Shown here: positions 32,991 to 41,390 of the stretch, piece after piece
Layout: every line of letters begins with the position of its first letter
How positions within the stretch are numbered: the stretch's first letter is position 1
Origin: Bacteroidales bacterium H5
GTDB taxonomy: Bacteria; Bacteroidota; Bacteroidia; Bacteroidales; Muribaculaceae
Direction of reading: 5' to 3'
DNA: 62,522 nt
NCBI GenBank assembly: GCA_001701225.1
Contig: DAAQ01000037.1
Coordinates: 1 to 62,522, forward strand
Made by a program: the position numbers and the translations under genes
The notes under the pieces: model-generated
Database searches by the model: none
What the model was told of the DNA's origin: nothing
The model's input: the letters and a program-made list of their open reading frames with translations, nothing else

Positions 32991-35873
32991 ATGAAAACCC
33001 TGCGTCTCTCCGTCGGTGTCATGGCCGCTGCGCTGCTCGGCTCGTGCGCCACGCCACAGGTCGAGAAGAATGACCGCGGCATAACGGTCAACCTCACGCC
33101 GACTGCCGAAAACGATGTGCGCCGCGTGCGCCTCACCGTCTATGACGACGATATAATCCGCGTCTCGGCGACCCCTGACAAGAAATTTGCCGACACACCG
33201 AGCCTCGTAACCCTTGAGCCCAAGACCGCCCCGCAGTTCACGGTCGAGCAGACCGACTCGACCGCCTCTGTGGTGACCGGGCGTGTGCGCGCCACCGTGT
33301 CGCTCGCTACGGGCGATGTCCGTTTTTATGGCCCTGACGGGCGTCTTGTGGTCTCGGAGGAGCCGGGGGGACGCACGTTCAGGCCCATCAGTGTCGAGGG
33401 TACGGACGGGTGGACGGTGCGCCAGGTCTTCACCTCGCTCAACGATGAGGAGGGGCTCTATGGCCTCGGGCAACACCAGTCTGACGAGTTCAACTACAAG
33501 GGACGCGACGAAGAGCTGTTCCAGTACAACACCAAGGTCTCGGTGCCGTTCATCGTATCGACCGACAACTACGGCATCCTTTGGGACTCATATTCGCTCT
33601 GCCGCTTCGGCAACCCCGAGCCTTACAGGCAGCTCGGAGAGGTGTTCAAGATATATGACAAGGAGGGGCGTGAGGGTGCCCTGACCGGGCGCTATGTTCC
33701 AGACCAGGGTCAGGTTATAGAGCGCCGCGAGGACTCGATATATTTCGAGCACCTGATACGCCGCGAGCTCAAGCATGTGGTCAACCTGCCTCAGGATTTC
33801 AACTTCAGCGGCAGCCATGTCACCTACGAGGGTGAGATCGAGGCCCCCGAGAGCGGCGACTACCGTTTCATACTCTACTATTCGGGTTATATGTCGGTGT
33901 GGATCGATGGCAAGAATGTCGTGCCCGAGCGATGGCGCACGGCATGGAATCCCAATTCGTACAAGTTTACGGTGGCTCTTGAGCAGGGAAAGCGCGTGCC
34001 CATAAAGATAGAGTGGGAGCCCAACGGCTCGACCGCCTACTGCGGACTGCGTGCCTACGCGCCACGCAGCCACAAGGAGGAGATGGACATGAGCTGGTGG
34101 AGCGAGATGCAGAGCCAGGAGGACTACTATTTCATCTACGGCGACGACATCGACGATGTAATCTCGGGTTACCGCACCCTGACGGGCAAGGCTCCCATCA
34201 TGCCCAAGTGGGTCACCGGATACTGGCAGAGCCGCGAGAAATATAACACTCAGGAGGAGGTGCTGTTAACCCTCGCCGAGTTCCGCCGCCGCGGCATACC
34301 CATCGACAATATCGTCATCGACTGGCTGCACTGGCCTCAGGACTCGTGGGGCTCGCACGAGTTTGACCCGGCCCGTTTTCCCGACCCCAAGGGTATGGTC
34401 GACTCGATACACGCCATGCACGGCAGGGTGATGGTGTCGGTATGGCCCAAGTTCTATGCCACCACCGAGCATTTCAAGGAGTTTGACGAGAAGGGGTGGA
34501 TGTACCGTCTTCCCATCCAGGACAGCATAAAGGACTGGGTAGGCCCGGGTTATCTCGGCTCGTTCTATGACGCCTACGACCCGGACGCACGCAAGCTCTT
34601 CTGGAGCCAGATGAACGACCACTACATGCCCCTCGGCATCGACGCATGGTGGATGGATGCCTCCGAGCCCAACATCCGCGACTGCACCGACATACAGTAT
34701 CGCAAGGATCTCATCACCCCCACGGCGCTCGGCCCCTCGACACAGTATTTCAACGCCTATGGCCTGATGAACGCCGAGGCCATCTATGACGGTCAGCGCG
34801 GGGTCGACCCCGACCGCCGTGTGTTCCTGCTGACCCGCTCGGGTTTTGCCGGACAGCAGCGGTACTCGACCGCCACATGGTCGGGCGACATCGCCACCCG
34901 CTGGGAAGACCTCAAGGCCCAGATTTCGGCCGGACTCAACTTTGCCTCATCTGGCATACCCTGGTGGAGCATGGACATCGGCGGATTCTGTGTCGAAGAC
35001 CGCTATGTCAACGCCGCCAAGAAGGCCGCCAAGGGCGAGCCCGAGAGCGCCGACCTCAAGGAGTGGCGCGAGCTCAACACACGCTGGTATCAGTTCGGAG
35101 CCTTCGCCCCGATGTTCCGCGCCCACGGCCAGTGGCCCTTCCGCGAGGTCTACAACATAGCTCCCGAGGGACATCCCGCCTACGAGTCTATAGTCTACTA
35201 TACCCGTCTGCGCTACGACCTCATGCCCTACATCTATTCGCTCGCGGGGATGACCCATTTCAAGGACTATACCATCATGCGCCCGATGGCCATGGATTTT
35301 CCCGCCGACACATATCTGCGTGGTGTGGGAGACCAGTTCATGTTTGGCCCCGCGCTGCTGGTGGCACCTGTCTACGAGTATGGCGCGCGCAAGCGCGAGG
35401 TGGTGCTCCCCGGCAATACCGACTGGTATGATTTCTATAATGGCAAGCTCTATACCGGCGGCGATGCCGAGGGACGCCGCGTCACCCTCGACGCACCCTA
35501 CGGACGGGTGCCGCTGCTGGTGCGCTCGGGCTCGCTGATACCCTTCGGCCCCGCCATACAGTGGAGCGACGAGAAACCCGCCGACATCATCAAACTCTAT
35601 GTCTACACCGGGCGTGACGGGCAGTTCACACTCTATGAGGACGAGAATGTCAACTATAACTACGAGAAGGGGCGCTTCTCGACAATCCCCATCGTGTGGA
35701 ACGACAAGACATCGACCCTTACCCTGGGCGACCGTCAGGGCGAATTTGCCGGAATGTTGCGCAACCGCCGCTTCAACATCATCAAGGTTACACCGGGCCA
35801 CGGGGGCTATGACCCTGCCGCCAAGGGCGTTGAGGTGGCATATAACGGCAAAGCCAAGAAGGTCAAGCTCTGA
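32991..35873 (+). CDS. GH31 alpha-xylosidase-like lipoprotein with PA14 insert
   Basis: A 960-aa lipoprotein (lipobox LLGSC, Cys19) of glycoside hydrolase family 31. The catalytic nucleophile is Asp556 in WWMDASEPN and the acid/base Asp633 in WSGDIATRW. A PA14-like beta-domain (about 225-375, SGDYRFILYYSGYMSVWIDG) is inserted before the barrel, as in xyloglucan-active GH31 alpha-xylosidases of Bacteroides and Cellvibrio, and the C-terminus matches DUF5110. It would release xylose from xyloglucan-type oligosaccharides at the cell surface or periplasm. No SusC/D or regulator is adjacent. Confidence 0.9.
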   Translation: MKTLRLSVGVMAAALLGSCATPQVEKNDRGITVNLTPTAENDVRRVRLTVYDDDIIRVSATPDKKFADTPSLVTLEPKTAPQFTVEQTDSTASVVTGRVRATVSLATGDVRFYGPDGRLVVSEEPGGRTFRPISVEGTDGWTVRQVFTSLNDEEGLYGLGQHQSDEFNYKGRDEELFQYNTKVSVPFIVSTDNYGILWDSYSLCRFGNPEPYRQLGEVFKIYDKEGREGALTGRYVPDQGQVIERREDSIYFEHLIRRELKHVVNLPQDFNFSGSHVTYEGEIEAPESGDYRFILYYSGYMSVWIDGKNVVPERWRTAWNPNSYKFTVALEQGKRVPIKIEWEPNGSTAYCGLRAYAPRSHKEEMDMSWWSEMQSQEDYYFIYGDDIDDVISGYRTLTGKAPIMPKWVTGYWQSREKYNTQEEVLLTLAEFRRRGIPIDNIVIDWLHWPQDSWGSHEFDPARFPDPKGMVDSIHAMHGRVMVSVWPKFYATTEHFKEFDEKGWMYRLPIQDSIKDWVGPGYLGSFYDAYDPDARKLFWSQMNDHYMPLGIDAWWMDASEPNIRDCTDIQYRKDLITPTALGPSTQYFNAYGLMNAEAIYDGQRGVDPDRRVFLLTRSGFAGQQRYSTATWSGDIATRWEDLKAQISAGLNFASSGIPWWSMDIGGFCVEDRYVNAAKKAAKGEPESADLKEWRELNTRWYQFGAFAPMFRAHGQWPFREVYNIAPEGHPAYESIVYYTRLRYDLMPYIYSLAGMTHFKDYTIMRPMAMDFPADTYLRGVGDQFMFGPALLVAPVYEYGARKREVVLPGNTDWYDFYNGKLYTGGDAEGRRVTLDAPYGRVPLLVRSGSLIPFGPAIQWSDEKPADIIKLYVYTGRDGQFTLYEDENVNYNYEKGRFSTIPIVWNDKTSTLTLGDRQGEFAGMLRNRRFNIIKVTPGHGGYDPAAKGVEVAYNGKAKKVKL

Positions 35874-35889
35874 GCCGCGACAGACTGAT

Positions 35890-35936
35890 ATATAATGATG
35901 GCCGTCATGCCGCGGGCACGACGGCCATCATTATAT
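35890..35936. terminator. Bidirectional terminator, GH31/apbE
   Basis: A perfect 17-bp inverted repeat (ATATAATGATGGCCGTC and complement) with a 13-nt loop lies between the two convergent genes. Flanks are A/T-rich within the stem ends rather than a separate T-run. Confidence 0.8.
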
Positions 35937-35945
35937 CCGGGGGGC

Positions 35946-36929
35946 TTATCTGATTTCGGGGAAACCGCTTGTGGTCAGCACCGTGTCGGCTGTCACCAGC
36001 AGTGCCTCCGTGCCGGGCAATGCCTCGATCATGGCCATGGCGCTGTCCGAGGGCATCGCCATGCACGATGTTGCCAGCGCGTCGGCCATCATGCAGTCGG
36101 GGGCGATGACGGTGGCCGACAGCAGGTCGGTCAGGGCCGGGCGTCCGCTCACGGGCGATATGGTGTGCCATGCGCGTCCCTGTCCCGTCTCGCGGTAGTT
36201 GCGGTAGTTGCCCGAGGTGGCCACCCCACACCCGGTGAGGCTGACTATGGCCAGTTTCTCATGCACCACAGCCGAGCCACCGTCGACGGGTGCGTCGACC
36301 ATGATGCGCCACTCCTCGCCGCGCGGATTCATGCCGCTCAGGGCTATCTCGCCCCCAATCTCAACCATATAGTCGGTACAGCCGTTGCGCCTGAGCATCT
36401 CGCCCACAAGGTCGCAGCCATATCCCTTGGTGATAGCCGAGAAATTGAACTCGGTCGAGGGATGTTTCCTGGTTATGCGCCCGTCGTCGCCGAGCACGCA
36501 CCCGGCTATCCCTACCGACATCAGCAGCGAGTCTATCTCGGCCTGTGTGGGCTCGGGGTCTCCCGGGCGGTAGCCGAAGCCCCAGAGGTTGACCAGCGGT
36601 GCCACCGTGGGGTCGAAGGCTCCGCGGCTCACACGGTTCACGCTCTGCGAGGCCGTGAAGATGCGCCTGAGCAGCGAGTCGGCCACAGCATCCTCGCCAC
36701 GGTTGATCTGCGATATGAGCGATGCGTCGGCAAACGGCGAGAGCGACATCTCGACCTCTTTCATCACCGCGAGCACCGAGTCGCGCAGGTCGCGGTCGGC
36801 CCGGTATGTGATGTGGAAAGTCGTGTTCCACACCGCACCCTCGGCGCTGCGATAGGTCTTGGGCCCCGAACATGAAGACGCCATAAGGGAGAGAAAGATA
36901 AAAAAGAGTGAAAAACGAATAGATTTCAT
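35946..36929 (-). CDS. apbE: FAD:protein FMN transferase lipoprotein
   Basis: A 327-aa ApbE-family lipoprotein (anchor Cys in LMASSCSGP). It covalently attaches FMN to threonines of proteins such as RnfG/RnfD and NqrB/C on the outer face of the membrane. Motifs are GAFDPTVAPLVNLWGFG, FSAITKGYGCDLV, the GGEIALSG segment and TSGNYRNY followed by HTISPVSG. A -7 box (36934-36941) ends only four bases before the ATG, so the mRNA may be leaderless. Nearby rnfBC fits, though its flavin-carrying targets are not in the window. Confidence 0.93.
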   Translation of the reverse strand: MKSIRFSLFFIFLSLMASSCSGPKTYRSAEGAVWNTTFHITYRADRDLRDSVLAVMKEVEMSLSPFADASLISQINRGEDAVADSLLRRIFTASQSVNRVSRGAFDPTVAPLVNLWGFGYRPGDPEPTQAEIDSLLMSVGIAGCVLGDDGRITRKHPSTEFNFSAITKGYGCDLVGEMLRRNGCTDYMVEIGGEIALSGMNPRGEEWRIMVDAPVDGGSAVVHEKLAIVSLTGCGVATSGNYRNYRETGQGRAWHTISPVSGRPALTDLLSATVIAPDCMMADALATSCMAMPSDSAMAMIEALPGTEALLVTADTVLTTSGFPEIR

Positions 36930-36933
36930 GGCG

Positions 36934-36970
36934 CAAAATTAGCAAAAACCGCCCGAAAAAGCTAATTTTG
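36934..36970. promoter_or_regulatory. Mirror-image divergent -7 boxes
   Basis: GCAAAATTAGC and its exact reverse complement contain TAATTTTG on the minus strand (36934-36941, for apbE) and on the plus strand (36963-36970, for the DJ-1 gene), 21 nt apart and pointing outward. Confidence 0.65.
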
Positions 36971-37024
36971 CAAAACCGCGATTTGATAAATCCTCATTAC
37001 GAATCAACAAATTTCCAATATAAT

Positions 37025-37576
37025 ATGACCACCTACCTCTTTCTCGCCGAGGGCTTTGAAGAAATAGAAGCCCTCACCCCCGTAGACCTGCTGCGCCGCG
37101 CAGGTATCGACATAATGACCGTAGCCGTGGGCGAGTCGCGCCACGTCACAGGCGCCCATGGTGTCACCATAGAGGCCGACCTCCTGCTCGACGACGAGGA
37201 TATGTCGGACGCCGAGATGCTTATAGCTCCCGGCGGTATGCCCGGTGCCAAGAATCTCGCCGACTCACCCAAGGTGTGCGCCCTCTTCAAGGCACAGGCC
37301 GAGCGTGGCGCATACGTCGCCGCCATCTGTGCCGCCCCCGCAGTGCTCCTTGCCCCCCTCGGCATCCTTGACGGCCGCAAGGCCACCTGCTATCCCGGTT
37401 TCGAGGCTCCTCTCGCAGCCAATGGCGCCACCCATGTCGCAGGCGAGCGCGTGGTGCGCGACGGCAACATCATCACCTCCAACGGCCCCTCGTCGGCCAT
37501 CCCCTTTGCCCTCGCGCTCATCGAGGCCCTGCGTCCCGGCAGCGCAGCCGGAGTCGCCGCGGGTATATTGTGCTGA
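37025..37576 (+). CDS. DJ-1/PfpI family protein
   Basis: A 183-aa cytosolic protein of the DJ-1 (YajL/ThiJ) group. The nucleophile elbow is AAICAAPAVL near residue 100 and the conserved Glu lies in FEEIEALTPVDLL near the start. Members act as protective glyoxalase/deglycase or oxidative-stress proteins. I chose the ATG at 37025, downstream of the -7 box; an extension to 36968 would overlap it. Followed by trxA 69 nt later. Confidence 0.9.
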   Translation: MTTYLFLAEGFEEIEALTPVDLLRRAGIDIMTVAVGESRHVTGAHGVTIEADLLLDDEDMSDAEMLIAPGGMPGAKNLADSPKVCALFKAQAERGAYVAAICAAPAVLLAPLGILDGRKATCYPGFEAPLAANGATHVAGERVVRDGNIITSNGPSSAIPFALALIEALRPGSAAGVAAGILC

Positions 37577-37645
37577 GCCGGGCAAACAATCGGCGCGCGC
37601 AGGTGTTATAATGTGGAAAACGCAACCCTAAAAACACTATAAGCT

Positions 37646-37954
37646 ATGAGCGAATTCAAAGACATAATCGCAGCCGACAAACCGACTCTCGTCGATTTCT
37701 TCGCCACATGGTGCGGCCCCTGCAAGATGCAGGGCCCTATCCTCGAGCAGCTCAAGAACAAGATAGGCGATGCCGCCAACATCATCAAGATTGATGTCGA
37801 CCGCAATCCCGACCTCTCGGCCGAGTACCAGATACGCAGCGTGCCCACGCTGATCATCTTCAAGAACGGCATGCCCCAGTGGCGCGCCTCCGGCCTCCAG
37901 CAGCTCGAGATTCTCGAGGACAAGATACGCATCCAGATGGAGCCGGGCAAATAA
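37646..37954 (+). CDS. trxA: Thioredoxin
   Basis: A 102-aa cytosolic thioredoxin with the classical ATWCGPCKMQGP site (Cys23, Cys26) and cis-proline in RSVPTLIIFKNG. It keeps proteins reduced with thioredoxin reductase. It lies in the same direction as the DJ-1 gene, probably a shared stress-related unit, and ends at a strong terminator. Confidence 0.95.
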   Translation: MSEFKDIIAADKPTLVDFFATWCGPCKMQGPILEQLKNKIGDAANIIKIDVDRNPDLSAEYQIRSVPTLIIFKNGMPQWRASGLQQLEILEDKIRIQMEPGK

Positions 37955-37973
37955 CCCCGCTCTCCCAGCCATC

Positions 37974-38017
37974 CCCCTCCCCGCCCGTCACCCCGACAGG
38001 CGGGGAGGGGAGTTTTT
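37974..38017 (+). terminator. Terminator of trxA
   Basis: A perfect 12-bp stem CCCCTCCCCGCC/GGCGGGGAGGGG followed by AGTTTTT. Confidence 0.92.
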
Positions 38018-38592
38018 ATATAACAGCATGTCAATGTGCGCTTACCGTGCGGTTTATCTTTGGGAAGCGCAGCACGGTGTAGCGCAGGGGCAATCGAGTG
38101 AGTGGCGAGACGCCGGAGCGTTGTTTGACAGGGCGTAGTGCGGTTGACGTTTTTGACATATTGTGTGTGTTGTCTCAAATGTCGTGAGTCTGATTTTATA
38201 ATAATATTTGGAGCTTCTTACAAAAAAATATTCCATGAAAAAGGGTTATATCAGATTAATTATTTAACTTTGCAAGGCTTTTCGGGGAGAAATCCGAAGA
38301 GTCAGGAAAAGCGTTAGCTTTCTTTCAGGTCCGGGAAAATCGCCAAATTAATCCAAATGACCCTTGGAAGAAGGATTTACGCTCTTCTGTTTTGTCATCT
38401 GCCATAATGAGCGTGATGTATCTCGCCATACGCATATGAACACAAACAGAGAGGGCATTTATTCTTTCTTTTTCATGGGTCATAGGCGTTTGGCGATGCC
38501 TTCCGGATTATGGAAAAGATGATGAATTCCTCTCTTTTCTTGTGTCTTGAACTTAACGCCCGCTTCGGAGGAATCATGGGCACAAATGTAAA
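38018..38592 (+). promoter_or_regulatory. Promoter and long structured leader of the LRR gene
   Basis: This 575-bp stretch has no gene I can support. A -7 box TAACTTTG (38265-38272) predicts a leader of about 310 nt. The leader contains two hairpins: CTTTTCGG/CCGAAGAG near 38278-38300 and AAAGC/GCTTT a little further on. The leader and gene are AT-rich compared with both sides. The part before 38260 contains no recognisable element. Confidence 0.45.
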
Positions 38593-40926
38593 ATGTTAAC
38601 TACAAACTTTTTCCGGCATATTGCATTTGCGATATGTCTGATGGTTGCCATTTTGGCGAATGGCGCAACCACGACATTCACCTCGGGACAGTATGTATAT
38701 ACTGTCATTGGGGATGGAAGTGTAAAGATTGAACCTGCCGACCGTGACATGATCACATCAGCAACAATCGTGTCCACTGTGAGGTATGACGGCGTTCTTT
38801 ATCAGATTACGGCAATGGATTTCAGCAATTGCCATAATTTGCGCAATGCCACCGTAAGCTCGATGTATATGACAACACTTACATCAAGAGCTTTCGCGAA
38901 CTGCTCGACTCTGACTTCAGTTACGCTATCTGAGGATATAACAGAGATTGGAGACGGTGTTTTCTCCGGGTGTAAGGCCCTGAAGAGTCTTGAACTTCCG
39001 CCATCGGTAGAAACAATAGGTTATGGTATAATTTCAGATACTCAGATTTCTTCAGTCTGTATACCGAAAACCGTGAAGAATCTTGATTATGGAGCTTTTC
39101 TTGATTCCAATTTACAGGAGGTCGAAATTGAAGATGGGCATCCTTTTATGTTTGTGAATGACGGAATTCTATATACATATGATACGTATGCAAATAATAG
39201 AACGGTCCTAATCTATTACCCCAATTGTAAGACTTCTAAAGAATTTACACTTGAGACGGGGTATATAAATTTTCCTAAAAATGCCTTCATAGAGAAGTTA
39301 ACCTTGGATGACGGTGCGATTAAATATCTCAGATCAGATTCATATGACGCTAAGCCCTATATAACAGAAAAAATATTCCCTAATTGGTATTCAGATTATG
39401 GGAGTGCTATAAGTGTGGGGTTGGAGAACCTTAGGACACTTTCTATCAGCGCTTCCTTTCGCCGTGAGATAGACTTGTATAAGTTCGAACTTCCAAATCT
39501 TGAGACGGTAGAAGTTGACCCTGAGAATGAGAAGTATGTCTTGGAAGATGGGTTACTATATGTAAATACTAATGAATTTTCTGAGTTTGGGGACTATACT
39601 TTGTGGAAAGGGCTGAAATATGTCCTCCCGGCCGCTGCTGGAATTCAGACTTATGTCGGTAAAATAGCTGACAGAAATGCTTTCCAATGGTGTACTGATA
39701 TAAAAGAAATATTTGATTTTTCAAATCATATCGGTAGTTATGATGGGCTTCACTTTTCTTGTAATTTAAATCATCTCGGACATTCCATCACATATTATGT
39801 ATGTCCTAAAGTGGACGAGATCGGCTATCATCTCTTGGACACTAAGAACCCGGCCAAAGTCGTATTCTTAAAGGATATAGCGCATTGTTATAAGTTTGAT
39901 GATTGGAATATGGATTATGAGGACCGCAACTTGATTGTGTATGGAGAGGTATATGGACCAAAGAATAGCAATATCCGTAATTTCAGCAATGAAAAATATG
40001 TGAATGATGTCAATATCATCACTGTAAAGGCTCCTGAAGAGATTGAGGGGATATTGATCAATTCAAGGCCAACCCCTAAATTTGCGGTGAATGATGGTGA
40101 GACGGTCACATTCTCCTTGCCCGAGTTGCCCGGAGATGTCCGTGTGTTTGTTAATGGCGAAGATTTGTCGTCGTATGTCAGGAATAATACTCTTGCAGTG
40201 ACAGATGTACATTCAGATATCTTGCTTGAGATATATACTCCTAAATTCCTTGAAATTCAGTATGATGCTCAATTGGCTCGTGTCTTTATTGACGGACATG
40301 AGCAGTCGAGAATTAATATAGATAATAAATCGCATTCGGTACTTGTAGTTCCAAATGTGGGTTATCGCATAGCTTCTATGACCCTCAATGAACAGGATGT
40401 TACCGAACGGCTTGTAAATCGTGAAATCGTCATACCGTCCTCAGAGGAAGCTCAAATCCTTGTAGTAGATGTTGCAGGGTGTTCGGATGCAAGGCTCTCC
40501 GTTGAAAATCCTGATTTTCAGGTTGCCCATTATTTCAATGTCGGAGATAATGTGCTTGTAGACCTTACGCCTCCTGCCGGATGGATTGTCAATACCGTTA
40601 TTTTCAATGATGAGGATGTGACATCGGCGCTTAATGCAGATAACCACTATCAGACACCTGCCCTTCTTGCTGAGAATGTGCTAAAAGTGTCATATGCCGA
40701 GGATGGCACAACCGGGATAGATGAGAGTCAGGTCGCGCCAATCAAAATATTTGCTGTGGGACATAGCATTATAATTAAGAACAAGGCTTCTGACGAAAGT
40801 GTGTGCGTGTATAATATAAAAGGAGAGAAGATAACAGAAACGTTGGATGATGAAATCCATAATCTTCCTCACGATGTTTATATTATACATTTGGAATCCG
40901 ACAAGGATTATAAGATAAAGATATAA
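38593..40926 (+). CDS. Leucine-rich-repeat (BspA-like) secreted surface protein
   Basis: A 777-aa protein with an N-terminal signal peptide (about 1-25). Residues about 70-330 hold LRR_5/BspA-type repeats (CSTLTSVTLSEDITEIGDGV, CKALKSLELPPSVETIGYG). The last ~75 residues (SVCVYNIKGEKITETL...VYIIHLES...KIKI) look like a type IX secretion sorting domain. BspA-like proteins bind host or bacterial surfaces. Codon use is far more AT-rich than the neighbours, suggesting transfer. A terminator follows directly. Confidence 0.8.
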   Translation: MLTTNFFRHIAFAICLMVAILANGATTTFTSGQYVYTVIGDGSVKIEPADRDMITSATIVSTVRYDGVLYQITAMDFSNCHNLRNATVSSMYMTTLTSRAFANCSTLTSVTLSEDITEIGDGVFSGCKALKSLELPPSVETIGYGIISDTQISSVCIPKTVKNLDYGAFLDSNLQEVEIEDGHPFMFVNDGILYTYDTYANNRTVLIYYPNCKTSKEFTLETGYINFPKNAFIEKLTLDDGAIKYLRSDSYDAKPYITEKIFPNWYSDYGSAISVGLENLRTLSISASFRREIDLYKFELPNLETVEVDPENEKYVLEDGLLYVNTNEFSEFGDYTLWKGLKYVLPAAAGIQTYVGKIADRNAFQWCTDIKEIFDFSNHIGSYDGLHFSCNLNHLGHSITYYVCPKVDEIGYHLLDTKNPAKVVFLKDIAHCYKFDDWNMDYEDRNLIVYGEVYGPKNSNIRNFSNEKYVNDVNIITVKAPEEIEGILINSRPTPKFAVNDGETVTFSLPELPGDVRVFVNGEDLSSYVRNNTLAVTDVHSDILLEIYTPKFLEIQYDAQLARVFIDGHEQSRINIDNKSHSVLVVPNVGYRIASMTLNEQDVTERLVNREIVIPSSEEAQILVVDVAGCSDARLSVENPDFQVAHYFNVGDNVLVDLTPPAGWIVNTVIFNDEDVTSALNADNHYQTPALLAENVLKVSYAEDGTTGIDESQVAPIKIFAVGHSIIIKNKASDESVCVYNIKGEKITETLDDEIHNLPHDVYIIHLESDKDYKIKI

Positions 40927-40934
40927 ACCAATAT

Positions 40935-40970
40935 AGCTCCTCGCTTGTCGATGACAGGCGGGGAGCTTTT
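40935..40970 (+). terminator. Terminator of the LRR gene
   Basis: A stem AGCTCCTCGC/GCGGGGAGCT (one G-T pair) followed by TTTT, 8 nt after the stop. Confidence 0.85.
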
Positions 40971-40976
40971 GAAAAT

Positions 40977-41153
40977 ATGGCAATTCCAATTAAAGCTGTG
41001 CCTATCCTCTCTGGGGAGGCTGGGGACGAATTTGTTCGTAGGGCCGAGGCTAAGGAGCGTGGTGAGCGCACTCTGCTTACATCAGAACAGAAAGAAAAAG
41101 TCGACATGATGATGCGCCAGTTGCGCGAGTTCAAGCCCACATGGCGGCAATAG
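40977..41153 (+). CDS. Small antitoxin-like protein (58 aa), orphan
   Basis: A 58-aa reading frame beginning MAIPIKAVPILSGEAGDEFV and ending in PTWRQ. From memory, small Bacteroidales proteins beginning MAI-IKA-P-L-G are common beside acetyltransferase-type toxins and behave like antitoxins; this assignment is not certain. The body is charged and helical (RRAEAKERGERTLL). No toxin-like gene follows: the next gene is ilvA. It starts just after the LRR-gene terminator, so it may be an orphan remnant. Confidence 0.6.
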   Translation: MAIPIKAVPILSGEAGDEFVRRAEAKERGERTLLTSEQKEKVDMMMRQLREFKPTWRQ

Positions 41154-41390
41154 TTATGTATGTCCCGATGCTTTCCCATAGGCTCTTGAGACGGTGCCCT
41201 GCCCTGCAGGGCGTGATATGGGGGGACAATCTGCGATATGGCCAATACGTTCAATTGGGTTTAACTGCATTGACTGGGGTTGGGGCATGAAACGGCAATC
41301 TTTGACGAGGGATGAATGTTGTCTGCCGGGGGTTTGGTTTTTAGGCGGGGATTGAGTAATTTTGCGGTGAATACATTATTGCTCATCCCA
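41154..41390 (+). promoter_or_regulatory. ilvA promoter region
   Basis: A canonical promoter lies at 41333-41364: -33 TTTG (41333-41336), a 20-nt spacer and -7 TAATTTTG (41357-41364), about 27 nt before the ilvA ATG. A perfect 12-bp palindrome GCCCTGCAGGGC lies at 41201-41212. Nothing else was seen. Confidence 0.75.

Noticed and set aside
40883..41254. 123-aa minus-strand frame across the orphan antitoxin-like gene
   Set aside because: It runs through the LRR gene terminator and is antisense to the 58-aa frame; no domain.
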